DNA of 6,025 nucleotides. Origin: an uncultured Oscillospiraceae bacterium. GTDB lineage: Bacteria; Bacillota; Clostridia; Oscillospirales; Oscillospiraceae. The stretch is from contig CALDMA010000370.1 in the NCBI GenBank assembly GCA_937915075.1, positions 1 through 6,025 on the forward strand, in the 5' to 3' direction. The notes beneath the pieces are model-generated. The model worked only from the letters and a program-made list of their open reading frames with translations. It ran no database searches and was not told where the DNA came from. The number at the start of each line of letters is the position of its first letter. Within the stretch, counting starts at the first letter, position 1. Both the position numbers and the translations under genes were made by a program. Shown one piece after another: positions 1 through 5,762 of this stretch.

Positions 1-354
1 ATCTACTGCTGCGGCAAGGTGTTCAAGTACCTCAAGAGCATCGGCGGTCTCGAAGAGATGCACAAGCGCAACATCGCCAAGGCCAAGGTCATCTATGATT
101 TCCTCGATTCCTCCAAGATGTTCCACGGCACGGTCGAGCCGGAGTTCCGCTCTCTCATGAACATTCCCTTCGTCACCGATTCCGCCGAGCTGGACGCCGA
201 AGTCGTCGCCGCCACCAAGGCCGCGGGCTACGATAACCTCAAGGGCCACAAGTCCGTCGGCGGTCTGCGCGCGAGCGTTTACAACGCCATGCCCATCGAG
301 GGCGCGCAGGCGCTGGTCGACTTCCTCAAGAAGTTCGAGGCCGAGCACAAGTAA
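1..354 (+). CDS. serC: Phosphoserine aminotransferase, C-terminal part (5'-truncated by window)
   Basis: PLP-dependent enzyme that converts 3-phosphohydroxypyruvate and glutamate to phosphoserine and 2-oxoglutarate, the second step of serine synthesis; cytosolic. The frame is open from base 1 (reads IYCCGKVFKYLKSIGGL), so the GTG at 19 is an internal valine codon and not a start. The visible 117 residues match the small C-terminal domain of SerC: an [LV]FKxLK..GG helix, the SxMNIPF strand (about residues 50-58), and the family signature GHKSVGGLRASVYNAMP (about residues 82-98), whose arginine belongs to the substrate phosphate-binding region in the family. The protein ends in a helix, VDFLKKFEAEHK, as E. 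coli SerC does. The PLP lysine lies upstream of the window. serA follows after 34 nt with no terminator between them, so the two are very likely co-transcribed. Function is inferred from remembered family motifs. Confidence 0.93.
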   Translation: MYCCGKVFKYLKSIGGLEEMHKRNIAKAKVIYDFLDSSKMFHGTVEPEFRSLMNIPFVTDSAELDAEVVAATKAAGYDNLKGHKSVGGLRASVYNAMPIEGAQALVDFLKKFEAEHK

Positions 355-388
355 AACGATTCTAAAAAACTACAAGGAGAAAGTTATC

Positions 389-1294
389 ATGCGTATTCTT
401 GTTACTGACGGTATGGATAAGACCGCGATGGCCGAGCTGAAGGCTCAGGGTCATGAGGTCGTCGAGCAGTTCTACGAGCCCGCCGAGCTGGGCAAGGCCC
501 TGCGTGACTTCGACGTGGTCGTCGTCCGCTCCAAGACCAAGGTCCGCGCCGCGCAGATCGACGAGGCCAAGGGCAGCCGGCTCAAGCTCATCATCCGCGG
601 CGGCGTGGGCGTTGACAACATCGACGTCGACTATGCCAAGGCCGCCGGCATCGACGTGAAGAACACCCCGCGCGCTTCCTCCGAGTCCGTCGCCGAGCTT
701 GCCATGGCTCACATGTTCTCCTGCGCCCGCTACATCTCCCACGCCGGCTACACCATGCGCAACGACCAGTGGGAAAAGAAGGCCTACGGCAAGGGCATCG
801 AGCTGTGCGGCAAGACCCTCGGCGTGGTCGGCTTCGGCCGCATCGGCCAGAAGCTCGGCGTGATGGCCAAGGCCATCGGCATGAACGTCATCGCCTTTGA
901 TATCTTCCACATCCCCGGCATCGAGGAGCAGCTGGGCATCCCCTACGTCGAGATGGACGAGCTGCTTGCCAAGGCCGACTTCATCTCCGTCCACGCTCCC
1001 GCGGTCGACGGCGGCGCGCTCATCAATGCCGAGCGCATCGCCAAGATGAAGGACGGCGTCGTCATCATCAACACCTCCCGCGGCACCAACGTCGACGAGG
1101 CCGCCCTGCTCGCCGGTCTGGAGAGCGGCAAGGTCCGCGCCGCCGGTCTGGACGTGTACGCCGACGAGCCCGCCACCAACAAGGCGCTCTACTCTCACCC
1201 GATGGTCTCCTGCACGCCGCACATCGGCGCCGCCACCGTCGAGGCCCAGAAGCGCATCGGCGCGGAGATCGTGGACATCATCTCCAAGATGTGA
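389..1294 (+). CDS. serA: D-3-phosphoglycerate dehydrogenase, short form without regulatory domain
   Basis: NAD-dependent D-2-hydroxyacid dehydrogenase, 301 aa, expected to oxidise 3-phosphoglycerate to 3-phosphohydroxypyruvate, the first step of serine synthesis. An AAGGAGA ribosome site at 374-380 fixes the ATG at 389. The N-terminal substrate domain (about 1-95) carries IIRGGVGVDNID at 68-79. The Rossmann domain has GFGRIG at 148-153 and the NAD-ribose aspartate D171. The expected catalytic set is present: R231 in NTSRG, E260 in LDVYADEP, and H278 in TPHIGAAT. The protein stops soon after the catalytic histidine helix, so there is no ACT or ASB domain and serine feedback through such a domain is not expected. 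The usual HxPLTxxT loop reads HAPAVDGGA at 202-210, a small departure. Family assignment alone would allow another 2-hydroxyacid dehydrogenase; adjacency to serC makes SerA the best reading. Confidence 0.92.
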   Translation: MRILVTDGMDKTAMAELKAQGHEVVEQFYEPAELGKALRDFDVVVVRSKTKVRAAQIDEAKGSRLKLIIRGGVGVDNIDVDYAKAAGIDVKNTPRASSESVAELAMAHMFSCARYISHAGYTMRNDQWEKKAYGKGIELCGKTLGVVGFGRIGQKLGVMAKAIGMNVIAFDIFHIPGIEEQLGIPYVEMDELLAKADFISVHAPAVDGGALINAERIAKMKDGVVIINTSRGTNVDEAALLAGLESGKVRAAGLDVYADEPATNKALYSHPMVSCTPHIGAATVEAQKRIGAEIVDIISKM

Positions 1295-1315
1295 TCTCCT
1301 CTCTCAAACCGCAGC

Positions 1316-1345
1316 AAAGGGAAGCCCGCGAGGGCTTCCCTTTTG
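1316..1345 (+). terminator. Rho-independent terminator of the serC-serA operon
   Basis: A perfect 12-bp stem (1316-1327 AAAGGGAAGCCC pairing with 1332-1343) encloses a GCGA tetraloop and runs into a short T tract at 1341-1344. It lies 21 nt after the serA stop and separates serA from the SSB-like gene. Confidence 0.9.
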
Positions 1346-1392
1346 TCATACTCGCCCGCCCTTTTTCATAGACTGCACCAACAACATACTTT

Positions 1393-1398
1393 GAGGTG
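1393..1398 (+). promoter_or_regulatory. Ribosome binding site that sets the start of the SSB-like gene
   Basis: GAGGTG matches the anti-Shine-Dalgarno core and sits 6 nt before the ATG at 1405. An upstream in-frame GTG at 1396 lies inside this site, so it is rejected as the start. Confidence 0.75.
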
Positions 1399-1404
1399 TA
1401 CGCT

Positions 1405-2022
1405 ATGGAAAAAAGTCAGAACTATGTGGAGCTTTGGGGCACAGCCGGCGCGGCTCCCTCCTTTTCACACGAGAATCACGGCGAGAGCTTCTACCGCTTT
1501 CCGCTGCGCGTGGAGCGTCTGTCCGGACAGAGCGACCTGCCGCTCATCCTCGCTCCCTCCGCCCTGCTGGAGGGCGTCGAGATCACGGAGGGCGCGCCCC
1601 TGCGCGTGACCGGACAGCTCCGCTCGTTCAACAACCGCAGCGGGCATGGCAGCCGCCTTGTCATCTCCACCTTCGCCCAGTCCCTTGAGCCGTGCGACGG
1701 CGGGCACTTCAACCGCATCCTGCTCGCGGGCGTGCTGTGCAAGCAGCCCACACTGCGGCGCACGCCGCTCGGGCGCAGCATCTGCGATATGATCCTGGCG
1801 GTCAACCGCCGCTACGGACGCGCGGACTATCTGCCCTGCATCGCGTGGGGACAGGTCGCCGCCAAGGTCGCGGAAATGCAGGTGGGCGACCGCCTGGCGC
1901 TTGAGGGCCGCGTGCAGAGCCGCACCTACATCAAGCAGACCGACGCGGGCAGCGAGGAGCGCACCGCCTACGAGGTATCGGTGATGCAGCTGCTGGACGA
2001 CGAAGAAACGGAGCTGATCTGA
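1405..2022 (+). CDS. Single-stranded DNA-binding protein family, tandem OB folds
   Basis: A 205-aa protein predicted to bind single-stranded DNA in the cytosol. The C-terminal half (about 104-196) is a recognisable SSB OB fold: NRILLAGVLCKQPTLRRTPLG, then DMILAVNRRYGRADYLPCIAWG (about 128-149), then GDRLALEGRVQSRTYIK (161-177), the same order of strands as in bacterial SSB. The N-terminal half (about 6-95) looks like a second, more diverged OB fold, with VTGQLRSFNNRSG aligning to the GRVQSR strand. This makes it unlike canonical housekeeping SSB, which has one OB fold followed by a long Gly/Pro/Gln linker. The C-terminus, DDEETELI, is acidic and then hydrophobic, loosely resembling the SSB tip that recruits partner proteins. 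The gene stands alone between two terminators and is not next to rpsF/rpsR, so it is probably an accessory SSB rather than the replication one. No clear promoter was found in the 59 nt upstream. Confidence 0.82.
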   Translation: MEKSQNYVELWGTAGAAPSFSHENHGESFYRFPLRVERLSGQSDLPLILAPSALLEGVEITEGAPLRVTGQLRSFNNRSGHGSRLVISTFAQSLEPCDGGHFNRILLAGVLCKQPTLRRTPLGRSICDMILAVNRRYGRADYLPCIAWGQVAAKVAEMQVGDRLALEGRVQSRTYIKQTDAGSEERTAYEVSVMQLLDDEETELI

Positions 2023-2023
2023 A

Positions 2024-2059
2024 AAGCGGGGGACGCTGCGCGTCCCCCGCTTCCTTTGT
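2024..2059 (+). terminator. Rho-independent terminator after the SSB-like gene
   Basis: A 12-bp perfect stem, AAGCGGGGGACG at 2024-2035 with its complement at 2041-2052, encloses a 5-nt loop (CTGCG). It begins just past the stop codon and is followed by a T-rich tail (TTCCTTTG, then TTTT near 2061). Confidence 0.9.
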
Positions 2060-2070
2060 CTTTTGCCCTG

Positions 2071-2129
2071 CCGCACCGGCTCTCGCACGGCGTTGAGAAC
2101 CTTGCAAGGCGCTTCTCCGGTCGGTTTTT
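2071..2129 (+). other. Potential structured RNA or second terminator-like hairpin
   Basis: This lies in the non-coding interval between the SSB terminator and the hydrogenase promoter. CCG at 2071-2073 and ACCGG at 2075-2079 can pair with CCGGT at 2117-2121 and CGG at 2122-2124, giving an 8-bp stem with one bulged C. It encloses an inner GAGAA (2095-2099) / TTCTC (2113-2117) arm that competes for one base. A T5 run follows at 2125-2129. It could be a back-up terminator, a short RNA, or chance pairing in GC-rich sequence. I see no ORF and no known riboswitch class here. Confidence 0.3.
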
Positions 2130-2183
2130 ATGCCTTTTTCGCCGCGGTTTTTGATCTATTCAGATTATTTATGAATGCTTCTC

Positions 2184-2212
2184 TTTACATTTTTTCTGTA
2201 TGGTGGTAAAGT
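2184..2212 (+). promoter_or_regulatory. Candidate sigma-A-type promoter of the hydrogenase operon
   Basis: TTTACA at 2184-2189 (5 of 6 to TTGACA) is followed by a 17-bp spacer and TAAAGT at 2207-2212 (4 of 6 to TATAAT), in an AT-rich stretch that contrasts with the GC-rich genes around it. An alternative -10, TATTAT at 2227-2232, lacks a good -35. Transcription from the first would give a leader of about 45 nt before the ATG at 2264. Confidence 0.5.
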
Positions 2213-2238
2213 GTTACACTGTTGTGTATTATACGCAA
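2210..2238 (+). promoter_or_regulatory. Two adjacent palindromes, candidate operator(s)
   Basis: AGTGTTACACT at 2210-2220 is a perfect 5-bp inverted repeat around a central T, and it overlaps the candidate -10. TTGTGTATTATACGCAA at 2222-2238 is a 17-bp palindrome with one mismatched pair. Their centres (2215 and 2230) are 15 bp apart, and they occupy the expected -10 and start-site region, where a repressor would block transcription. The TTGTG...CACAA-like ends of the second recall sites of the NADH/NAD sensor Rex, which controls fermentation and hydrogenase genes in clostridia. The spacing is 17 rather than 18 and the match is loose, so the regulator is not identified. Confidence 0.4.
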
Positions 2239-2263
2239 ACGCAAGAAAAAGTGAGTGGATCGA

Positions 2264-3058
2264 ATGGCAAGAATTTTCATGCTCAAGGGCGACATCAATC
2301 GCCCCGGTCATGTGGACATCCCCGAGGAATCGACCACGCTGCGTGAGGTCGTGGAGCAGCTCGGCGGCGGCATGGCGAACGGAAAAAAGTGCAAGGCCGT
2401 GCAGATCGGCGGCCCCAGCGGCGGCCTTCTGTCCGCCGAGCAGCTTGATCTGCCGCTGCATTTCCAGCAGCTCAAGCCCTACGGCATCCGCCGCGGCGAC
2501 AGCGTTATCACCGTCCTCGACGAGGACCGCTGCATGGTGGACGTCGCCTGCCGCTTTATGCAGTATACGCAGACGGAGTTCTGCGGCAAGTGCGTTTCCT
2601 GCCGCGAGGGCACCAAGCGCATGAACGAGCTTTTGTGGGCGCTGCGCAATTACCGGCTGAGCGAGGAGGACTTCTCTTTGCTCATGGATCTCGGCGAGAT
2701 GATCTCCGTCACCGCCTTCTGCAACCTCGGGCGCGGCTCGTTCTCGACGCTGCAAAGCGCCGTGAAATACTTCCCCGAGGAGTTCCGCGCCCATCTGGAC
2801 GGTCACTGCGCGCTGTGCGAGAACGACCACCGCTATCCCATCCAGCCGGGCGATCTGCCCTACAACCGCATCTGCCTGGTCGTGGACCCCGCCATCTGCC
2901 GCGGGTGCAGCAAGTGCGCGCGCAACTGCCACGCGAACGCCATCACCGGCGTCGTCCGCTCGCCGTTTTCGATCGACCCGGAAAAATGTGTGAAATGCTA
3001 TACCTGCATCGAGGCCTGCCCCTTCGACGCGATCAAGGAGGTGGAGCTCGATGGCTAA
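2264..3058 (+). CDS. NuoF/HydB-like iron-sulfur protein lacking the FMN/NADH domain
   Basis: A 264-aa electron-transfer protein corresponding to only the C-terminal half of NuoF/HydB-type diaphorase subunits. In order: an SLBB (ubiquitin-like) domain at about 15-90 with the family hallmark AVQIGGPSGG (45-54); DEDRCMVDVA (86-95); the N3-type [4Fe-4S] binding region with C107, C110, C113 in CGKCVSCREGTKRM and C153 in AFCNLGRG; then a two-cluster ferredoxin domain with C212/C215/C218/C222 and C242/C245/C248/C252. An extra CxxC pair lies at C182/C185. The glycine-rich FMN/NADH-binding domain that makes up the first ~200 residues of normal NuoF is absent, and the upstream DNA is an AT-rich promoter region with no remnant of it. 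The ATG at 2264 has a weak site (GAGTGG, 2253-2258); an in-frame GTG at 2255 would add three residues. The gene overlaps the hydrogenase gene by 8 nt, so it is probably its stoichiometric redox partner, relaying electrons through clusters only. It should not oxidise NADH by itself. Confidence 0.88.
   Translation: MARIFMLKGDINRPGHVDIPEESTTLREVVEQLGGGMANGKKCKAVQIGGPSGGLLSAEQLDLPLHFQQLKPYGIRRGDSVITVLDEDRCMVDVACRFMQYTQTEFCGKCVSCREGTKRMNELLWALRNYRLSEEDFSLLMDLGEMISVTAFCNLGRGSFSTLQSAVKYFPEEFRAHLDGHCALCENDHRYPIQPGDLPYNRICLVVDPAICRGCSKCARNCHANAITGVVRSPFSIDPEKCVKCYTCIEACPFDAIKEVELDG
3035..3043 (+). promoter_or_regulatory. Strong ribosome binding site of the hydrogenase gene
   Basis: AAGGAGGTG lies inside the end of the upstream gene, 7 nt before the ATG at 3051. 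This near-perfect site, with the 8-nt gene overlap, supports that start and suggests coupled, high translation of the catalytic subunit. Confidence 0.85.
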
Positions 3059-4751
3059 GGGCGTTATGTACGTGGACAACATCCGCGTGGAATACGACAA
3101 CGAACCCAACGTGCTCGAGGTCTGCCGCAAGGCCGGCGTCGAGATCCCCAACTTCTGCTTCCATTCCGACCTGTCCGTTTACGGCGCGTGCCGTATGTGC
3201 ATGGTCGAGGAGGAGGGCACCGGAAAGATCGACGCGGCCTGCACCATGCCGCCGAAAAACGAGCTGCACATCCGCACCAACACGGCGCGGCTGCTCAAGT
3301 ACCGCCGCATGATCATCGAGCTGCTGCTCTCCGCGCACTGCCGCGACTGCACCACCTGCGAGAAGAACCGCGCCTGCCGCTTGCAGGAGATGGCGGTCCG
3401 CTTCGGCATCCACCACGTCCGCTTCGACGATACGCGCGAGCACGTCAACATGGACTTCTCCAGCCCCGCTGTCACGATGGACCTCAACAAGTGCATCCTC
3501 TGCGGCGACTGTGTGCGCGTCTGCCACGAGGTGCAGGGCGTCAGCAATCTGCACTTTGCCGGCCGCGGCCCAAGCCTGCACATCGCCACGACGGACAATA
3601 AGCCCCTGAGCGAGACGCACTGCGTCAGCTGCGGGCAATGCTCCGCCGTATGCACCACCGGCGCCATCACCATCAAGAACGACATCGGTCCCGCGTGGCG
3701 GGCCTTACAGGACCCGCAAAAGCGCGTCGTCATTCAGATCGCGCCTGCCGTGCGCGTCGCCATCGGCGAGGCCTACGGCCTCCCTGCGGGCGAAAACGTG
3801 CTCGATAAGCTCGTCACCGCGCTCAAGATCATGGGCGCGGACGAGGTGTACGACACCATCTTCGGCGCGGACCTTACCGTGCGCGAGGAATCCGCCGAGT
3901 TCCTGCGCCGGCTCGAGACCGGCGAGAACCTGCCGCTGATGACCTCCTGCTGCCCCGCGTGGGTGAAGTATGTGGAAAACGAGCGGCCCGAATTTTTGAA
4001 GAATCTCTCCACCGCCCGCTCCCCCATGCAGATGTTCGCGTCCGTGCTCAAGGAAAACTACCGCAAGAAGGACGCCGAGGACGGCCGCACGACCTTCCAC
4101 ATCGCCATCATGCCCTGCACCGCCAAGAAGATGGAGGCGCGGCGCGAGGAGTTCCGCGACGCCTATGGCGTCCCCTACGTCGACCTCGTGCTCACCACGC
4201 AGGAGGTCGTGCAGATGATGAAGGAGTCCGGCATCCGCTTCCAGATGCTGGAGAAGGAATCCCCCGACCTGCCCTACGGCATGGGCTCCGGCGCGGCGGA
4301 GATCTTCGGCACGAGCGGCGGCGTGGCCGAGGCGGTCATCCGCTGCTGCACACCCGACAAGAGCAAGAACGCCCTGCGCACCATTGAGCACAGCGGCATC
4401 CGCGGCACGGACGCCGTCCGTCTTGCCGAGGTCACGATCAACAGCCGCAAGGTGCGCGTAGCCATCGTCCACGGACTCGGCAGCGCCGCGAAGCTGCTCG
4501 ACCAGATTCAGAGCGGCGAGGTGCAGGCAGACCTCGTCGAGGTCATGTCCTGCCGCACCGGCTGCGTCGGCGGCGCGGGCCAGCCCTATGCCCTGATGGC
4601 GAAAAAGCTCCAGCGCGCACAGGGTCTCTACGAGATCGACCGCAGAGCCATGTTCAAGCGCAGCGAGCGCAACCCGGTCATCGACGCGATGTACGCGAAC
4701 GGGCTCGCCGACCGCGCGCACGAGCTGCTGCACATCGAGTACAAGGACTGA
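3051..4751 (+). CDS. hydA: [FeFe]-hydrogenase catalytic subunit, group A (M3 architecture)
   Basis: A 566-aa cytosolic enzyme, close in length to Clostridium pasteurianum CpI, that reduces protons to H2 or oxidises H2. In order: a [2Fe-2S] domain (C36, C47, C50, C64); a His-Cys [4Fe-4S] site (H96, C100, C103, C109); two [4Fe-4S] clusters (C148/C151/C154/C158 and C191/C194/C197/C201); and the H-cluster domain from about 225. The H-cluster motifs are complete: TSCCPAW at 298-304 (C300 proton donor, C301 ligand), MPCTAKKMEARR at 354-365 (C356 ligand, K359), and EVMSCRTGCVGGAGQP at 497-512 (M499, C501, C505). E280, E283 and S320 match the CpI proton path when aligned from memory. The C-terminus has the small-subunit-like motif AHELLHIEY (556-564). 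The third motif departs slightly from the usual MACxxGCxxGGGQP (S500 and A509). All ligands are intact, so it should be active if maturases HydEFG exist elsewhere. No signal peptide is seen. The partner gene suggests a heteromeric enzyme, but NuoE- and NADH-binding parts are missing locally. Confidence 0.96.
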   Translation: MAKGVMYVDNIRVEYDNEPNVLEVCRKAGVEIPNFCFHSDLSVYGACRMCMVEEEGTGKIDAACTMPPKNELHIRTNTARLLKYRRMIIELLLSAHCRDCTTCEKNRACRLQEMAVRFGIHHVRFDDTREHVNMDFSSPAVTMDLNKCILCGDCVRVCHEVQGVSNLHFAGRGPSLHIATTDNKPLSETHCVSCGQCSAVCTTGAITIKNDIGPAWRALQDPQKRVVIQIAPAVRVAIGEAYGLPAGENVLDKLVTALKIMGADEVYDTIFGADLTVREESAEFLRRLETGENLPLMTSCCPAWVKYVENERPEFLKNLSTARSPMQMFASVLKENYRKKDAEDGRTTFHIAIMPCTAKKMEARREEFRDAYGVPYVDLVLTTQEVVQMMKESGIRFQMLEKESPDLPYGMGSGAAEIFGTSGGVAEAVIRCCTPDKSKNALRTIEHSGIRGTDAVRLAEVTINSRKVRVAIVHGLGSAAKLLDQIQSGEVQADLVEVMSCRTGCVGGAGQPYALMAKKLQRAQGLYEIDRRAMFKRSERNPVIDAMYANGLADRAHELLHIEYKD

Positions 4752-4756
4752 GGAGG
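4751..4756 (+). promoter_or_regulatory. Ribosome binding site of the 62-aa gene
   Basis: AGGAGG begins on the last base of the hydA stop codon and sits 7 nt before the ATG at 4764. It shows that this short frame is a real translated gene. Confidence 0.8.
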
Positions 4757-4763
4757 GCGCGCG

Positions 4764-4952
4764 ATGGTGAAGCAGAGCCGCTGCGAGGACTGCATGAGCT
4801 ACGTCTATGACGAGGAGTACGACTGCTACACCTGCGAGCAGGGCGCCGAGCTGGACGAGGACGAAATGGCCCAATTCCTGCGTGGGGACTACCCCGCCTG
4901 CCCGTTCTACCATCCCGGCGAGAGCGACTACTATCTCTCCTCCAAGCAGTAA
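4764..4952 (+). CDS. Small cysteine-rich protein, hydrogenase operon (possibly DUF6472)
   Basis: A 62-aa acidic protein with a consensus ribosome site, placed 12 nt after hydA and before the shared terminator, so it is almost certainly co-transcribed. It has two CxxC pairs (C7/C10 in CEDC and C21/C24 in CYTC) and a fifth cysteine, C46, in YPACPFYHPGE, separated by an acidic helix-like stretch (ELDEDEMAQFLRGDY). The arrangement suits a small zinc- or iron-sulfur-binding fold. It resembles short clostridial proteins that I recall being annotated as DUF6472, but I could not verify this. There is no signal peptide or membrane segment. Its function is unknown: possible roles are a hydrogenase-associated electron carrier or assembly factor, or an unrelated gene sharing the operon. 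The third codon position follows the GC-rich pattern of its neighbours, so it does not look recently acquired. Confidence 0.85.
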   Translation: MVKQSRCEDCMSYVYDEEYDCYTCEQGAELDEDEMAQFLRGDYPACPFYHPGESDYYLSSKQ

Positions 4953-4983
4953 GAAAAAAGGGCAAACGCCCTTTTTTCTTTTC
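4951..4983 (+). terminator. Rho-independent terminator of the hydrogenase operon, probably bidirectional
   Basis: A perfect 13-bp stem (4951-4963 with 4968-4980) encloses an AAAC loop. The A6 on the 5' arm and T6 on the 3' arm make it work on either strand. Its 5' arm begins inside the stop codon of the 62-aa gene. Confidence 0.93.
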
Positions 4984-4992
4984 GGAATGGTC

Positions 4993-5021
4993 TTGACAAC
5001 ATTCATTCTTTTTATTAGTAT
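4993..5021 (+). promoter_or_regulatory. Sigma-A-type promoter of the LysR-family gene
   Basis: A consensus -35 TTGACA at 4993-4998 is followed by a 17-bp spacer and TAGTAT at 5016-5021 (4 of 6) in a strongly AT-rich interval. An inverted repeat, ATTCTT (5005-5010) and AAGAAT (5027-5032), straddles the -10 and could be an autoregulatory LysR site. Confidence 0.7.
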
Positions 5022-5066
5022 ATTTGAAGAATCATTTAAATTTTTTGAAATCGGAGATACACGCAC

Positions 5067-5762
5067 ATGGAGATCCGCAATCTTGTCACATTTCTGAAGG
5101 TCACCGAGCTCAACAGCTTCTCCAAGGCTGCCGAGGCGCTGGACTATTCCCAGTCCGCCGTCACCGTGCAAATCCAGCAGCTTGAGCGCGAGCTGGGTGT
5201 GCGTCTGTTCGACCGCATCGGGAAGAACGTCTCCATCACGCAGTACGGCAAGAACTTCATCTCCTATGCCCGCGATATCGTCAGCGCCGTCGCCCGCGCG
5301 CAGGTCTTTGCCTCCGAGGAAACGGAGCTGACGGGCATGGTGCAGGTCGGCACGCTCAACTCCCTTATGACCGCGTCGTTCTCCGACATTGTCCCGGCCT
5401 TCCGCCAACGCTTTCCCCATGTGATGATGCGCCTGCACGCCGATATGGTCGCCTCGCTCAAGGACAAGCTGCTCAAAAACGAGCTCGACCTCATCTACAC
5501 GCTCGATTCTCAGGTGCTCGACCCGCAGTTCGTCAAGGTCTTTGAGGCCGAGGAGGAGGTCGTGGTGGTCACAAACCGCGATAACCCGCTCGCCGCCCGC
5601 GAGAGCGTCCGTCTGGCCGAGCTGGTCGACCACCCCTTTATCCTGATGAACCGCACGAACGCCTACCGCGACCTGTTCGACACCGAGCTGGCCCGTCAGG
5701 GCCTGGAGATCCGCCCCTTCCTCGAGCTGGAGGACGACGTGCTCGCCCTGCGCCGTACATGA
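5067..5762 (+). CDS. LysR-family transcriptional regulator, C-terminally truncated by frameshift
   Basis: A 231-aa frame for a LysR-type regulator, which normally runs to about 290-300 aa. The N-terminal winged helix-turn-helix is clear at about 1-60: FLKVTELNSFSKAAEALDYSQSAVT carries the recognition helix, followed by LERELGVRLFDR. The periplasmic-binding-like effector domain starts at about 88 (LTGMVQVGTLNSLM) and runs to ELEDDVLALR. There the frame hits a TGA at 5760-5762, just where the family continues into a V-x-x-G-x-x-x-x-x-LP segment. The matching C-terminus is found at once in another frame. The start ATG at 5067 has GGAG at 5053-5056 (10-nt gap, rather long). It is transcribed from its own promoter after the hydrogenase terminator. 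Its target and co-inducer are unknown; adjacency to the hydrogenase operon is suggestive only. The DNA-binding domain is intact, but the effector domain lacks its last segment, so a truncated product may not fold or respond. Confidence 0.85.
   Translation: MEIRNLVTFLKVTELNSFSKAAEALDYSQSAVTVQIQQLERELGVRLFDRIGKNVSITQYGKNFISYARDIVSAVARAQVFASEETELTGMVQVGTLNSLMTASFSDIVPAFRQRFPHVMMRLHADMVASLKDKLLKNELDLIYTLDSQVLDPQFVKVFEAEEEVVVVTNRDNPLAARESVRLAELVDHPFILMNRTNAYRDLFDTELARQGLEIRPFLELEDDVLALRRT

Noticed and set aside
1346..1392. Promoter for the SSB-like gene (CATACT at 1385 or TAGACT at 1369)
   Set aside because: The first would place the transcript start inside the ribosome site. The second has no acceptable -35. 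No supported promoter could be assigned.
1396..1404. Upstream GTG start for the SSB-like gene
   Set aside because: The GTG is part of the GAGGTG ribosome site; the ATG at 1405 has proper 6-nt spacing.
2255..2263. GTG start three codons upstream for the NuoF-like gene
   Set aside because: It lies within the weak ribosome site that serves the ATG at 2264. The ATG gives MARIFMLKGD, directly entering the SLBB region. The difference is only three residues, so it is not excluded outright.
2053..2263. Remnant of a missing NuoF FMN/NADH domain upstream of the iron-sulfur gene
   Set aside because: No glycine-rich GRGGAGFP-like coding was seen in any frame. The stretch is a terminator tail, a hairpin and an AT-rich promoter, so the short form looks native rather than freshly truncated.
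3705..5633. A 642-codon open frame on the minus strand spanning hydA, the small gene and the LysR gene
   Set aside because: It is antisense to several genes with clear family motifs, is rich in Ala/Leu/His/Asp/Val repeats typical of complements of GC-rich codons, and matches no family I recognise. The same applies to the minus-strand frames at 362-1222, 1465-2088, 2165-3151 and 3033-3638.
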